NCBI GenBank assembly: GCA_035297145.1 | Contig: DATGZN010000006.1 | Span: 139,029 to 203,028, forward strand | Reading direction: 5' to 3' | Length of the DNA: 64,000 nt | DNA from: QHXW01 sp035297145 | GTDB lineage: Bacteria > Acidobacteriota > Terriglobia > Bryobacterales > Bryobacteraceae | Part shown: positions 16,763 through 26,303 of the stretch, piece after piece | Position numbering within the stretch: the first letter of the stretch is position 1 | Layout: each line of letters opens with the position of its first letter | The notes under the pieces: generated by a model | Seen by the model: the letters and a program-made list of their open reading frames with translations, nothing else | The model's database searches: none | Told to the model about the DNA's origin: nothing | Program-made: the position numbers and the translations under genes

Positions 16763-18022
16763 ATGCGACGGCGGAGTTTTCTTGCACTCGGTAGCGGCGC
16801 CGCGCTGGGGCTCATGCATCGCGCAAGTGCCATGCCCGTTCCCTTTCAAGACGAAAAGAGCAAACTGAAAATCACCGGCGTCCGCCTGGTTCACGTGAAG
16901 CCGAAGCGGCCCGTGCCTGCTTACGAGCCGGCAGCGGGCTCCTGGTCGACCGGCGGAGTGGAAGTCGCCAACCCCATGTCCATTTACCCGGAGTACAAGG
17001 CACAGCGGTCTTTGTTCATGCCGGACCCCGGAAAACTCGAGACCTTCACGGTTGAGATCACAACCGATAAAGGCGTGAAAGGCTATGGAAGCGGCGGCAT
17101 CGCTGGTGGGCATGTGGTGACCGGGCATTTCACCAAGCTTCTGATCGGCGAAGACCCTTTCAACATTGAGCGGATCTGGGACATTCTTTTTCGCTCCAGC
17201 ATGTACTACGGACAGGCGGGCGTAGTGCCTCACGCCATCAGTGGTGTCGACCTGGCACTTTGGGATCTGATCGGCAACGCGCTGGGCATGCCAGTTTACA
17301 AACTGTTGGGCGGCGAAACCAAGACGCGCATTCCTACGTACTGCACGGGCAATGACATCGAGCAGCACATCCAGTTCGGCTACAAGCGGCTCAAGCTGGC
17401 AGTCCCCTACGGCCCGGCCGACGGGCGGGAAGGGCTGAAGAAGAACACTGAGCTGGTGAAGCACACGCGCGAGCTGCTGGGCCCCGATGGCGACATTATG
17501 CTTGATTGCTGGATGGCGCTGAACGAGCAATACACCATTGAGCTGGCGGATATGGTTGCGCCTTACCGTGTCTACTGGATGGAAGAGTGCCTCCCACCGT
17601 ACGATTTCGAGGGTTTTGGACGGCTGCGGGCCGCCATCAAGTCGACGCGCATTGTAGCAGGGGAACACATTTACTTCCGCTATGGTTTTCGGCAAATGCT
17701 GGAACATAAGGCAGCGGCGATCTGGCAGCCGGATATTCACTGGTGCGGTGGCCTGACCGAGCTGCGGCGCATCGCGGCGCTGGCTTCGGCATACGACATT
17801 CCCGTGATTCCGCACGCCGGAGGTGTACAGGACTGTGTGCATTTCACTATGGCCACGCCGAATGCGCCGTGGTCGGAAATGTTCATGCCACCGCCGGGTG
17901 GACCAGCAGAGGTCTACCGGCGCTTCGAAGAAGACAACCAGATCACTCGTGGCCCAGAAGGCATCTACATGCGTCCGTCCGAGCGGCCAGGGTTCGGCTG
18001 GGATCTAGAGGTTACGTCGTGA
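16763..18022 (+). CDS. L-rhamnonate dehydratase-like enolase-superfamily protein with Tat signal
   Basis: A 419-residue mandelate racemase/muconate lactonizing-type enzyme that would dehydrate a sugar acid to a 2-keto-3-deoxy acid. Active-site pieces: KRLKLAVPYGPADG (Lys), LDCWMALNEQY (Asp), MEECLPP (Glu), AGEHIYFRYGFR (Glu/His) and IPHAGGVQD (His). LKLAVPYGPADG and LDCWMAL resemble L-rhamnonate dehydratase closely. The N-terminus (MRRRSFLALGSGAALGL) is a twin-arginine leader, which is unexpected for this normally cytoplasmic step. It is followed after 170 bp by a PQQ dehydrogenase on the same strand, so oxidation and dehydration may both happen outside the cytoplasm. Confidence 0.8.
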   Translation: MRRRSFLALGSGAALGLMHRASAMPVPFQDEKSKLKITGVRLVHVKPKRPVPAYEPAAGSWSTGGVEVANPMSIYPEYKAQRSLFMPDPGKLETFTVEITTDKGVKGYGSGGIAGGHVVTGHFTKLLIGEDPFNIERIWDILFRSSMYYGQAGVVPHAISGVDLALWDLIGNALGMPVYKLLGGETKTRIPTYCTGNDIEQHIQFGYKRLKLAVPYGPADGREGLKKNTELVKHTRELLGPDGDIMLDCWMALNEQYTIELADMVAPYRVYWMEECLPPYDFEGFGRLRAAIKSTRIVAGEHIYFRYGFRQMLEHKAAAIWQPDIHWCGGLTELRRIAALASAYDIPVIPHAGGVQDCVHFTMATPNAPWSEMFMPPPGGPAEVYRRFEEDNQITRGPEGIYMRPSERPGFGWDLEVTS

Positions 18023-18191
18023 AACCGTCGGCTCTGGAGGCGAGCGCTAGGTCGGCCCTGCTAGGATAAGTGCGGGGCGGACGGAACAGTGCTTTTTTGT
18101 GCGTTCTCGCCGGACCAATCCCGCCGCTCCCGCTCAGGATCGGGAGGATGGTTGGGGTTCGAGCACGCGGCAACTCAAGGTGGTGGCTCCA

Positions 18192-20540
18192 ATGTGGAAG
18201 TGGATTGATGCCGCGCTCGCTGCCGCGGCTGCTTTGGCGGCGGTCCAGGCTTTTTGCCAGGTTCCCACCGCTCCAAGTACCGACTTCAGCCAAGCCGAAG
18301 AACAGTTCGAGCGTCGTTGTGAGGGTTGCCACGGCGAGGGCGGAGAAGGCGGGGATCGCGCCCCTGCGCTGATCAATAGTCGCGGCCTGCGACGGCGCAC
18401 CGAAAGTCAAATTCGAGACCTGATCAAGAATGGAACACCTGGTGGGATGCCGGCGTTTCCGTTAGCGGAGCGGGAGCTCCAATCGCTCGCCGCCTGGATA
18501 CACTCCCGCAATCTTTCCGCATTTAACACCAGGCCGGCTGGAGATATCGCTGCCGGTGAGCAGTTTTTTTTCGGCACTGGCCAATGCTCGACCTGTCACA
18601 TGATCCACGGGAGGGGAAAGGCGAACGGCCCTGACCTGTCAGACATTGGCTTGAAGTCAACGATCCCCGAAATTGTGTCGGCTTTGGAAAATCCAACCGC
18701 GCAAATGGGAATGCACACTACGCCGAGTTGTCCCAGTTGGGCCTTTTGTCCTGACGAAAGTTGGGTGGTGGTTCAAGTGCGGCTGCGAAATGGGTCTACA
18801 CTGCGCGGCTTTGCCCGCAATCAGGCGGAACACGACCTTCAATTGCAGACGTTCGATGGCCAGATCCATCTGCTCACGGACGCCAACTATGAGAAGCTCA
18901 CACGCGAGCCACGGTCGTATATGCCTCCACTGAAAGCGACCACTAGCGAAAGCCGGAATCTGGTCGCATACCTCAGCAGCCTAGCTGGAATCCCGCCTGG
19001 CCGCCTGGCGAGCGAAACAGAACCCATCTCCGCCGAGTCCATCCAAGCTGTTACCACTCCAAAGCAAGGAGAATGGCCAACATATAATGGGGTTCCCGGC
19101 GGCAATCGATACAGCACGCTGGATCAGATTAACGCAAAGAACGTAGTCCACCTTCAGCTTCAGTGGGTCCATGCGCTCGCTGGCTCCGGCATGGAGACCA
19201 CGCCCATCGTCAGCGACGGCATCATGTACGTTACCGCGCCCGATCAGGTCTGCGCACTCGATTCGCAGACGGGACGGGAAATCTGGTGTTATGCACCGTC
19301 CAGCGGCGACCGCGGAAGCGCTTCGGCGACGCCCAACCGCGGCGTGGCCCTGCTCGGAGACCGGGTCTTCTTCGCAACGACCAATGCTCATCTGATTTGC
19401 CTGAATCGCTTGACCGGCGGCGTGATGTGGGATGTCAACATGCCGGTGACTTCTGGACCCTACAGCGCATCGTCTGCTCCACTGGTTGTGGGCAACCTCG
19501 TGATTTCCGGTATCGCGGGAGGCGATGGTCCTTTACGCGGTTTTCTCGCCGCCTATAAAGCAACCACCGGCCAGTTGGCATGGCGTTTCTGGACCGTTCC
19601 CCAGCCTGGAGAGCCAGGATCGGAGACGTGGACCGGCAAGGCGATCGCAACCGGTGGCGGGGCTACGTGGCTAACCGGATCATATGACGTGGAGACGGAT
19701 ACCCTTTACTGGGCAGTTGGAAACCCGTTCCCAGCCACCGATGGAGACGAACGCCGGGGCTCGAATCTTTACACCAACTGTGTCCTCGCGTTGGATGCGA
19801 AAACTGGAACTTTACGCTGGTATTACCAATTCACTCCTCACGATCTTCACGATTGGGACGCGACAGAGCCATTTGTTCTGGTGGATACGACGTATCAAGG
19901 GCGCGACCGAAAACTGCTGCTCCAGGCAAATCGCAACGGGTTCCTCTATGTTCTCGACCGGACTAATGGCAAATTTCTACTGGGAAAGCCTTTTGTAAGA
20001 AAGATGAATTGGGCGAGCGGCATTGGTCCGGATGGCAAGCCGCAATTACTTCTCGCCAACCCGCCGACAAAAACCGGAGTCAAGACTTGTCCCTCCGTAA
20101 GAGGTGCGACCAACTGGTATTCCACATCGTTTCACCCTGGGACGAAACTTTTTTATGTGATGTCCGTTGAGGATTGCAGTATCTATACTCAGTCGCAAAG
20201 AGGCGGATATGAGGGCTATCGCGTGCCGTCGGATTCGGGGCTGAAGTATCTTCGTGCCCTGAATATTGAGACGGGGGAACTCGCGTGGGAGATACCGCAG
20301 GTAGGGCCTCAGGAGGCCAACTACTCAGGCGTGCTAACTACCGCGGGCGGCCTCCTATTCTACGGTGAGACTGGTGGTCGCTTTGCCGCAGTAGATGCAA
20401 AGACTGGAAAGACCCTTTACACGTTCAAGGCAAGTGAGTCATGGAGAGGTTCTCCGATGACCTACATGGTGAATGGAAGGCAGCACGTCGCGATCGCATC
20501 AGGCGGAAACATATTGGCCTTCGCATTATGCCCCCGGTAA
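18192..20540 (+). CDS. PQQ-dependent dehydrogenase with N-terminal diheme cytochrome c part
   Basis: Exported quinoprotein that oxidises an alcohol or sugar and passes electrons to heme. The start is the ATG at 18192, giving a signal peptide (MWKWIDAALAAAAALAAVQA); an in-frame GTG/ATG region further upstream is Arg-rich and unlikely. Two CXXCH motifs (CEGCH, CSTCH) lie within about the first 140 residues. A Sm-like or linker segment follows, then a PQQ propeller (WPTYNGVPGGNRYSTLDQIN; repeated W-docking strands such as ALDSQTGREIWCY and ALDAKTGTLRWYYQ; HDWDATEP with the catalytic Asp). The heme part precedes the propeller, the reverse of the usual order, and contrasts with the enzyme at 26976. 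Sugar or alcohol substrate not determinable. Confidence 0.85.
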   Translation: MWKWIDAALAAAAALAAVQAFCQVPTAPSTDFSQAEEQFERRCEGCHGEGGEGGDRAPALINSRGLRRRTESQIRDLIKNGTPGGMPAFPLAERELQSLAAWIHSRNLSAFNTRPAGDIAAGEQFFFGTGQCSTCHMIHGRGKANGPDLSDIGLKSTIPEIVSALENPTAQMGMHTTPSCPSWAFCPDESWVVVQVRLRNGSTLRGFARNQAEHDLQLQTFDGQIHLLTDANYEKLTREPRSYMPPLKATTSESRNLVAYLSSLAGIPPGRLASETEPISAESIQAVTTPKQGEWPTYNGVPGGNRYSTLDQINAKNVVHLQLQWVHALAGSGMETTPIVSDGIMYVTAPDQVCALDSQTGREIWCYAPSSGDRGSASATPNRGVALLGDRVFFATTNAHLICLNRLTGGVMWDVNMPVTSGPYSASSAPLVVGNLVISGIAGGDGPLRGFLAAYKATTGQLAWRFWTVPQPGEPGSETWTGKAIATGGGATWLTGSYDVETDTLYWAVGNPFPATDGDERRGSNLYTNCVLALDAKTGTLRWYYQFTPHDLHDWDATEPFVLVDTTYQGRDRKLLLQANRNGFLYVLDRTNGKFLLGKPFVRKMNWASGIGPDGKPQLLLANPPTKTGVKTCPSVRGATNWYSTSFHPGTKLFYVMSVEDCSIYTQSQRGGYEGYRVPSDSGLKYLRALNIETGELAWEIPQVGPQEANYSGVLTTAGGLLFYGETGGRFAAVDAKTGKTLYTFKASESWRGSPMTYMVNGRQHVAIASGGNILAFALCPR

Positions 20541-20635
20541 ACCACGCGAGCAAAAGACTTTCCATCATGAACTACTCAATTTGCGCGCCGCTTCAGGCCG
20601 ATTGCCAACCGGGCGTTATTTCGCATTATCGCCAG

Positions 20636-21127
20636 CTATCTGCGGCTTGATAGCGCGAAAGGCGAGTCACCCGACTGGCTGCTTCCAGGGTCAGCCGCGA
20701 AAGCCCTGTAAGGCGAAGTGCGGAGACCTGAAACATTTGAGGAGCGTGGATTGATTGGCGGACTCCATATCACTTCCAAAGTGACCGGCACCACACCTCC
20801 ACTTGTCATCCCTAACTCAACGGCGGCAGCATGAGAAAGGTCGATGACCCGCGATTTCACGAATGGCCCGCGATCGTTGATCCGAACCACAACACTCCCC
20901 TCTCTGCCGAGGCGGCGCACACGCACTCTGGTGCCAAAGGGAAGCGTGCGGTGCGCGGCTGTCAACTTCTCCTGATCCTAAATCTCTCCACTCGCTGAAG
21001 GTTGCCCATGGTAGGGCGCGCCATACCAGCTCGCGAAACCGCTCTCGGACGGCCGCTGAACTGACTGCGCGCTCGCAGCAGTCCACAATCCGCAAAAACA
21101 GGCCACTGGCAATACGATTCGTCGCAT
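20636..21127 (-). pseudogene. rlpA: RlpA-like double-psi beta-barrel protein interrupted by an in-frame TAG
   Basis: Septal-ring lytic transglycosylase/RlpA homologue. The ATG at 21127 with GGAG upstream starts a signal peptide (MRRIVLPVACFCGLW ending ASAQ). The frame then reads ESGFASWYGAPYHG and QPSASGEI, hits TAG at 20980-20978, and in the same frame continues DQEKLTAAHRTLPFGTRVRV, VVRINDRGPF and SRVIDLSHAAAVELGM. Homologues have Tyr or Phe at the TAG position (ASGE-Y-D), so a single base change would explain it. A short extension follows the RlpA domain. Likely a nonsense-mutated gene; suppression or sequencing error are alternatives. Confidence 0.8.
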
Positions 21128-21657
21128 CAACTCCGGTCCTACTATCCCGAACCCATAATTGGGATGCAGATTGTGTTTCGAACGCGCAAAGTTCTGAGAA
21201 CCCCAACCATTGGATGGTTCCTTACAATTCGCAGGGAGCTGTAACAATTACCTCCTGGCCACATTCAGAACAGAGGAACATAATGATTGTCGTTGGAAGC
21301 TGATTGGCGTTCAATCGGGCAAAGCCTCGAAAGTATCTAGTTAACTATCCCTGTTAAAGGCAAGGCTGCCGGTCGGCTACTTTACAGTGCAACGGAAAAT
21401 ATCTACGGCGACACGTGGATTTAAGGCGCGGGGAAACCGCATGAGCAGACGATGAAGAGCGCTTGCGGGAGTTGCTTCGCGGTTGATCAAGCAGCGAGCC
21501 CTTTGGACGTTTCTACTTGGCCACCTTGTTTGCCCCTGCATCGCTTTCGCGGCAACAGCGGCTGAGCGACCTTTGTTTCGGCTGCCGTCGGCAGGTGCAT
21601 CTCCGGCGCATCCCAATCTTGCCCCCCCCGTGACGGTGTCCGTAAGGAATATCAAAA
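21128..21657. other. Intergenic stretch without a supported gene
   Basis: Only short frames without domains on both strands (for example 21655-21377 minus and 21483-21701 plus, which overlap antiparallel). No tRNA-like fold was recognised. Confidence 0.4.
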
Positions 21658-22896
21658 CTAAACGATTCTTGTTCCATAACGCTGGAGGGCAGATGGGTTG
21701 AACGTGACGCCCAGGCCGGGCGTGTCGTCCAGGTAAAGGATGCTTTTTTCGATGCGAGGTTTCCTGTCGTAGAGTTCGAACCAGAATGGATCGCGGTCGG
21801 GGTTGGCGAACGATTCGAGGATGTAGCCGTTGGGAATCGAAGCCAATAGATGTGCATGAAGCGCCGGCTCATGGTGAGGAGCCATTCGGATGTGGCACAT
21901 GCTGGCCATCCCGGCGATCTTGCGCCACTCAGTGATACCCCCGTGGGCGTTGGCATCGAACTGCATGAAATCGATGGCGCCAGTTTCCATCAGGCGCCGC
22001 GCGCCCCACCGGGTAATCTCGCTCTCACCTGATGCGATTGGAATGCGAGTATTCAGCTTCACCTGTCTAAACGGGTCGAAATCGTCATACCATCGGAGCG
22101 GCTCTTCCAGCCACGTAATGTCGAGATCGTACATTTTGTTGGAGGCGCGGATGGTGGTCTCGACATCCCAGCCGTTGTTGGCATCGAGCATAATACGAAC
22201 CGCCGGTCCAACCGCTTTGCGAACCGCCGCGACACGCTGGTAGTCGTCGTCCACGGTGTACCCGCCGCTGATGCCACCAACTTTCAGCTTGATGGCGTTG
22301 AATCCTTGATCGATGTAACCGCGAATCTCTTGCACGAGTTCAGCGATGCCCTTCCCCTCACGATAGTAGCCACCGGTCACATAGACAGGGACGGAGTCGC
22401 GGTAACCGCCCAAGAACTTGAAGAGCGGCAGACCGACGGATTTCGCCATGATGTCGTAGAGCGCCGCATCAATGGGAGCCATCGCACTGATGATTCCTTC
22501 CCGTGACCAGCCGCGGGTTGAGGGCTCGCGTCCGTAGGTGGCTCCAAACATTTTTTCCCAAATGCGGCCCACCATGAACGGATCTTCGCCGATGATCAGA
22601 TCAGCAAAGCCCTTGCGGAATAGATCGGGCCCACCCGAGCCTTCACCTTCCCCGGTAATACCGGCATCGGTGTGCAGCCGGGCAATCAGGCGCGAGGCTT
22701 TAGGCTGATAGCCGCCAATCGGCGCGTTAGCCATCCAGAACCGCTCTTTAAGCGGCTTCTCCAAATACAGCACTTCGACGCCGGAGATCTTCGTGGGCAT
22801 CTGGAACGAGCGCGGACGGTCAGGCGGAGCTGCGTTGGCCAAAATGGCCGCAGGACCAGCCAGGAATGCTTGAGCAAGAGCGCGACGGCGATTCAT
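21658..22896 (-). CDS. Mandelate racemase/muconate lactonizing-family enzyme with export signal
   Basis: A 412-residue enolase-superfamily enzyme. N-terminal MNRRRALAQAFLAGPAAIL looks like a Tat or Sec leader. Active-site residues: NAIKLKVGG (KxK), LDANNGWD (Asp), LEEPLRWYDD (Glu), IASGESEITR (Glu) and MAPHHEPALH (His), all present, so the protein should be catalytic. The capping domain contains SRLIARLHTDAGITGEGEG. Related proteins dehydrate or epimerise sugar acids. Substrate not determinable; the context of exported sugar-oxidising enzymes suggests an aldonic acid. Monocistronic, converging on the rlpA remnant. Confidence 0.8.
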   Translation of the reverse strand: MNRRRALAQAFLAGPAAILANAAPPDRPRSFQMPTKISGVEVLYLEKPLKERFWMANAPIGGYQPKASRLIARLHTDAGITGEGEGSGGPDLFRKGFADLIIGEDPFMVGRIWEKMFGATYGREPSTRGWSREGIISAMAPIDAALYDIMAKSVGLPLFKFLGGYRDSVPVYVTGGYYREGKGIAELVQEIRGYIDQGFNAIKLKVGGISGGYTVDDDYQRVAAVRKAVGPAVRIMLDANNGWDVETTIRASNKMYDLDITWLEEPLRWYDDFDPFRQVKLNTRIPIASGESEITRWGARRLMETGAIDFMQFDANAHGGITEWRKIAGMASMCHIRMAPHHEPALHAHLLASIPNGYILESFANPDRDPFWFELYDRKPRIEKSILYLDDTPGLGVTFNPSALQRYGTRIV

Positions 22897-23223
22897 TGGT
22901 AGATTATGGCGCCATACGAGACCAAATGTCAGATGGAGGCTTGGATCACCGTGTTGAAGCCACGATCCGTCAGTTCTGCGTTGATGGTTTTGAGAGAGAG
23001 GCGGACGCCGCCATTATCCGTCCGCCGCTCCGATCCAGCCGGTGATACGCCGGCGGAAGTAGTTCCGAAATCTTCTCCCTTCCTGCGGAACTGTTTCGTT
23101 TTCGCGAAACCTAGGCAACGGACACAACTGCATACAGGTTGTAATTCACGCACTTGCAAAAAGGCCGGACTTGGTTATGAACATGCTACGGAAAGTGTAC
23201 ACCTCAGGCCAAGGAGTCCCGCG
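22897..23223. other. Intergenic stretch without a supported gene
   Basis: The frame of the small gene at 23224 is open upstream to 22906, but that extension is compositionally unlike a protein and lacks a ribosome site. The segment probably holds promoters for the divergent dehydratase and the small gene. Confidence 0.4.
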
Positions 23224-23445
23224 ATGGTTTCTGACCGCTTGCGCGTTCGGCTGGAACAACGGGAAGCGGTTCTCCGCCTGATTGACCGCCGCAGGGTGGA
23301 AACCGGCGACCCCAATTTGGGCCGCAGCATGGAAACCAAGATCCTGGACCTTGAACTGGCGGACTTGGTGAGCGCTGTGGCGGCAGAAGATAGTGCGGAA
23401 AGGGCTCCGGTTCCAAAAGTCGATCCGAAAGGAAGGGGTGAGTAG
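23224..23445 (+). CDS. Small hypothetical protein, 73 residues
   Basis: The ATG at 23224 has AAGGAG 7 bp upstream, which sets the start and argues for a real gene. The protein is charged and helical (MVSDRLRVRLEQREAVLRLI, then DRRRVETGDPNLGRSMETK, then LDLELADLVSAVAAED). No family recognised; no Cys, membrane segment or signal peptide. Confidence 0.5.
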   Translation: MVSDRLRVRLEQREAVLRLIDRRRVETGDPNLGRSMETKILDLELADLVSAVAAEDSAERAPVPKVDPKGRGE

Positions 23446-23732
23446 AGTCAAGCTGACGCCTGCATAGCCCATTTCTCGAAGACCATCCCTGTTGATGCTC
23501 TGCTCGACCGGGCTATCCAGTCGCGAGACGCCGGGCACTTATCGGCCAGTAGCGCTATTCATGCGCTGGAGCACGTCAGGATTGGCTTTGCTCATCAGTC
23601 CTAGATGTCTATGGAAGTATGAGGGGGCTGATGTCAAGCCGGAATTGGCAGGCGTCTCCAACGACAGCACGGGCCGCCTGCCGTGACTTCGACAACCAAG
23701 TCAGCGGTGGTTGTTTGGGCGTTCGAGGATTA

Positions 23733-23903
23733 TCATGCCGTACTCGTCACTTCGGCGGCGGCACACTCCGCATGTCCGCAGTTGCACGCGATGGATGGCC
23801 GATTCGCGGACCCCTCACAATAAGCGCCACAATACTTGCTGCCTTTTGCCGCCGGACAGTTGCACCCCGGATGCGCGCACCTTTCAATTTTCTTATCGGC
23901 CAT
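23733..23903 (-). CDS. Short prokaryotic metallothionein
   Basis: A 56-residue Cys-rich protein, MADKKIERCAHPGCNCP onward, with CAHPGCNC, YCGAYC, ACNCGHAEC; eight Cys and at least two His, arranged as in bacterial metallothioneins (SmtA/BmtA, PF02069-like), which bind zinc, cadmium or copper in the cytoplasm. The frame stays open to 24344, but the ATG at 23903 is preceded by GGGAGTAGGG and fits the family length, so the long version is rejected. No metalloregulator (SmtB/ArsR) was seen nearby. Confidence 0.75.
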   Translation of the reverse strand: MADKKIERCAHPGCNCPAAKGSKYCGAYCEGSANRPSIACNCGHAECAAAEVTSTA

Positions 23904-24509
23904 AGAAACCCTACTCCCTTCCGTGTCGAAGAGCATACGCCCGCCCGCTGCCAAAAACAATGCCCCAGTTCCATACCCGAACCGTCGAACCGGATCACCG
24001 TGCGTGAGGTTCTTGCACCCTGAACCAGCTCGTTCATAGCTCTCGCCGGATTTTGCGCTTTTTGGTACCGGTGGCGGAGTTCTCGACTCGCAGGTGAACC
24101 GCGGATCAACAGCACCCAGCATGCAGAGATAAAACACAGAATACTTCTTACTCCCGCGGGCGCTGAGAAGCGCTGGCCGGATTCGAGCGCGGAGTGGCCC
24201 GAGTTTTCCCAGGCCGGGCCTATCGGTTTCTGATGAGAATGCTGCCCCTGTTTCCGTTGTGGATGTGACGCAAGCAGGCCGCCAATATAGCCGCTCGGCT
24301 GCGATCTGGACAGCATCTCGGACTTTGATCTCCGGGCGATACATCCTTGCTGGTCGCGCAGTGTTTAGGAATGCTCCATCGCGAGCGATGGCCTCAACTC
24401 CCTGGATACGGCGATCTCGGCCATGGGGCGACCGCGCCGGTATGGTGGACTCGAACTGGACTTTACCGGGCGTTTGCCGAGTCCGATGTAGACTCCTCTC
24501 GGTGAACCC
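23904..24509. other. Intergenic stretch without a supported gene
   Basis: Open frames on both strands (for example the upstream extension of the metallothionein frame, and 24259-24606 plus) lack domains and ribosome sites. No RNA gene was recognised. Confidence 0.4.
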
Positions 24510-26303
24510 TTACAGCACTTTCCGAGCTTTCTGGTTCACAAGCCATTGGGCCGCGCCCACTCCACCGGCGCGTTCAATCCCCGGCACGAAGAAGCTGTGC
24601 AGATAATCGGCATCAGCGCCACGGAACCAACCCGTATCGGCGTGGAGCGATAATTCGACCGGCGCGATGGCGGCGGCAAACAGGCACCAGATCGAAGCCT
24701 CACCTGTGCCATACAGTTCCACAGTACCGGCCTTGCGGGACGAGAGGAATGCAAGTGCGGTTAATATATCCTGCACACGGTTGGCGTCGTCGGTTCGATT
24801 GAATGTCGTAAAAAACTTGTGCGAGCGATCTCTGGGCGCTACCGCCGACCCGGTTTGAAAACAGTCGATCAGCAGCACCGTCCGCCCTGCCTTGATCAGA
24901 TCCTGTACTAAGGCGGATTCTCTGGCGGCTTCTGCTCCGCGGGCATCGACCACTAATGTAGCTGTTGGGCCGCCGGGCAGCCAAACTCCCGGAATGCGGT
25001 CTTTGCGCACAGGTCGACTCAACACGATCTGCTGACCTTCTATCTTGGTTTTCACGTCATCCGGCCACTCCGCGCCTAGCGTGAGGCGCAGCGTCTCGCG
25101 AAGGATCTCGGCATTTCCACTACCCGCAATCCAGCCACCTCCGCTCTCTTTCCACTTACCAAAGACTTGATCATAGGTGAGAGCGCCGGGCGGCAAGGTT
25201 CGCCCGTGGAAAACCAGCATATCCTGCAAGTTTTCCATTTCGATTTCCCTCTCCTCGAATACCTCTTGCGGGCCACGTCCAAGCACATGGCGGTTGAAGA
25301 ACTTGTAAACCGCGGCACGGCTCTGCGCGTTGTAATTGTGGGGCGCATCGATGTGAACATTCTCGATTGCATCGACCTTTCCATAGAGCTCGTAAATCTT
25401 GCGGATCGCGGGAAACTCTTCCGCCGGCACGTGGCTGGTCCAGTCTCCCGTCGCGGACACCAGGAGCATGGGCCGCGGCGCCATCATGGCCGCAATCTCC
25501 GGGTTGGATGTGTCGAAACGCAGGCCCGGAGCATTCTCACAGAAGTCGCCGCCCTGCATGTAGGCTGAGACCATGTTGACGGGAGCGGAATAGCGCACCC
25601 GTTCGTCGATCGCAGTCAGCAGAAAAGTCTGTGATCCTCCGCCCGATGCGCCGGTCATCGCGATCTTCGCCGCGTCTACATCCTCCAGAGATTCCAGAAA
25701 ATCCAACGCTCGAATCGAGTTCCACACCTGCAGCCCCAGGGGCCCAAACGACCACAACTGCTCGCGCGGCGACCCAAAAGCATGCGGTGTCTGGATCATG
25801 TCGTTGTACCCGGTCATGTCGTAAGAAAAGGCCACGAAGCCTTGTAGAGCCAGACTGGCTCCTAACGTGGGAGCAGAAGCGTTCTCCCGGTCCTCAAGCC
25901 GCCCATATGTCCAGTGACCTTGGGTGAGAAGCACGCCCGGTCGCTTGCTGGTCTTACCTAGGGGACGGTAGAGATTGCCGCACAAATAGTATCCAGGAAG
26001 AGACTCCAGGTACACCTTCTCAATGCTGTACCCCTTGCGCTCCAGCCTCCCGAAGATTACTGGATGCATTTCCGTCTTGGCTGGCATTGGCAGCAAACCT
26101 GCTGCCGTAAGAATTTGCTTTCGCAAATGCGCCTTGCGAGCCTCCCACTCTGCCAACGTGTGGTATACCGGCATCGTGAAGTGCGTATCAGTGTTGGGCA
26201 CATAGGTATTACGTGCATCCTCGGCCGGAACCTGCGCCTGCAGGATGCCGAGCCCACCTGAAATCACCGCCGCCATCGCGCAATTGAGTAATCTGTGATT
26301 CAT
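24510..26303 (-). CDS. Exported alpha/beta hydrolase (acetylxylan-esterase/dipeptidyl-peptidase-like)
   Basis: A 597-residue protein with a signal peptide (MAAVISGGLGILQAQ, from the start at 26303) and an alpha/beta-hydrolase domain in the first 350 residues: RPGVLLTQGHWTYG (oxyanion strand), FVAFSYDMTGYND, the nucleophile elbow MTGASGGGSQT (Ser), PMLLVSATGDWTSHVP (Asp) and HIDAPHNYN (His). A second, weaker hydrolase-like half follows (ATLVVDARGAEAARESAL). Proteins of this kind deacetylate plant polysaccharides or cleave esters outside the cell. Fits the carbohydrate context. Monocistronic. Confidence 0.8.
   Translation of the reverse strand: MNHRLLNCAMAAVISGGLGILQAQVPAEDARNTYVPNTDTHFTMPVYHTLAEWEARKAHLRKQILTAAGLLPMPAKTEMHPVIFGRLERKGYSIEKVYLESLPGYYLCGNLYRPLGKTSKRPGVLLTQGHWTYGRLEDRENASAPTLGASLALQGFVAFSYDMTGYNDMIQTPHAFGSPREQLWSFGPLGLQVWNSIRALDFLESLEDVDAAKIAMTGASGGGSQTFLLTAIDERVRYSAPVNMVSAYMQGGDFCENAPGLRFDTSNPEIAAMMAPRPMLLVSATGDWTSHVPAEEFPAIRKIYELYGKVDAIENVHIDAPHNYNAQSRAAVYKFFNRHVLGRGPQEVFEEREIEMENLQDMLVFHGRTLPPGALTYDQVFGKWKESGGGWIAGSGNAEILRETLRLTLGAEWPDDVKTKIEGQQIVLSRPVRKDRIPGVWLPGGPTATLVVDARGAEAARESALVQDLIKAGRTVLLIDCFQTGSAVAPRDRSHKFFTTFNRTDDANRVQDILTALAFLSSRKAGTVELYGTGEASIWCLFAAAIAPVELSLHADTGWFRGADADYLHSFFVPGIERAGGVGAAQWLVNQKARKVL

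Noticed and set aside
16646..17842. 398-codon minus-strand frame opposite the dehydratase gene
   Set aside because: Antisense shadow of an enolase-superfamily gene with all catalytic motifs on the plus strand.
22906..23223. N-terminal extension of the small gene at 23224
   Set aside because: No start signal, composition unlike the rest.
23733..24344. 203-residue protein
   Set aside because: Only the last 56 codons look like protein (metallothionein) and have their own start and ribosome site.
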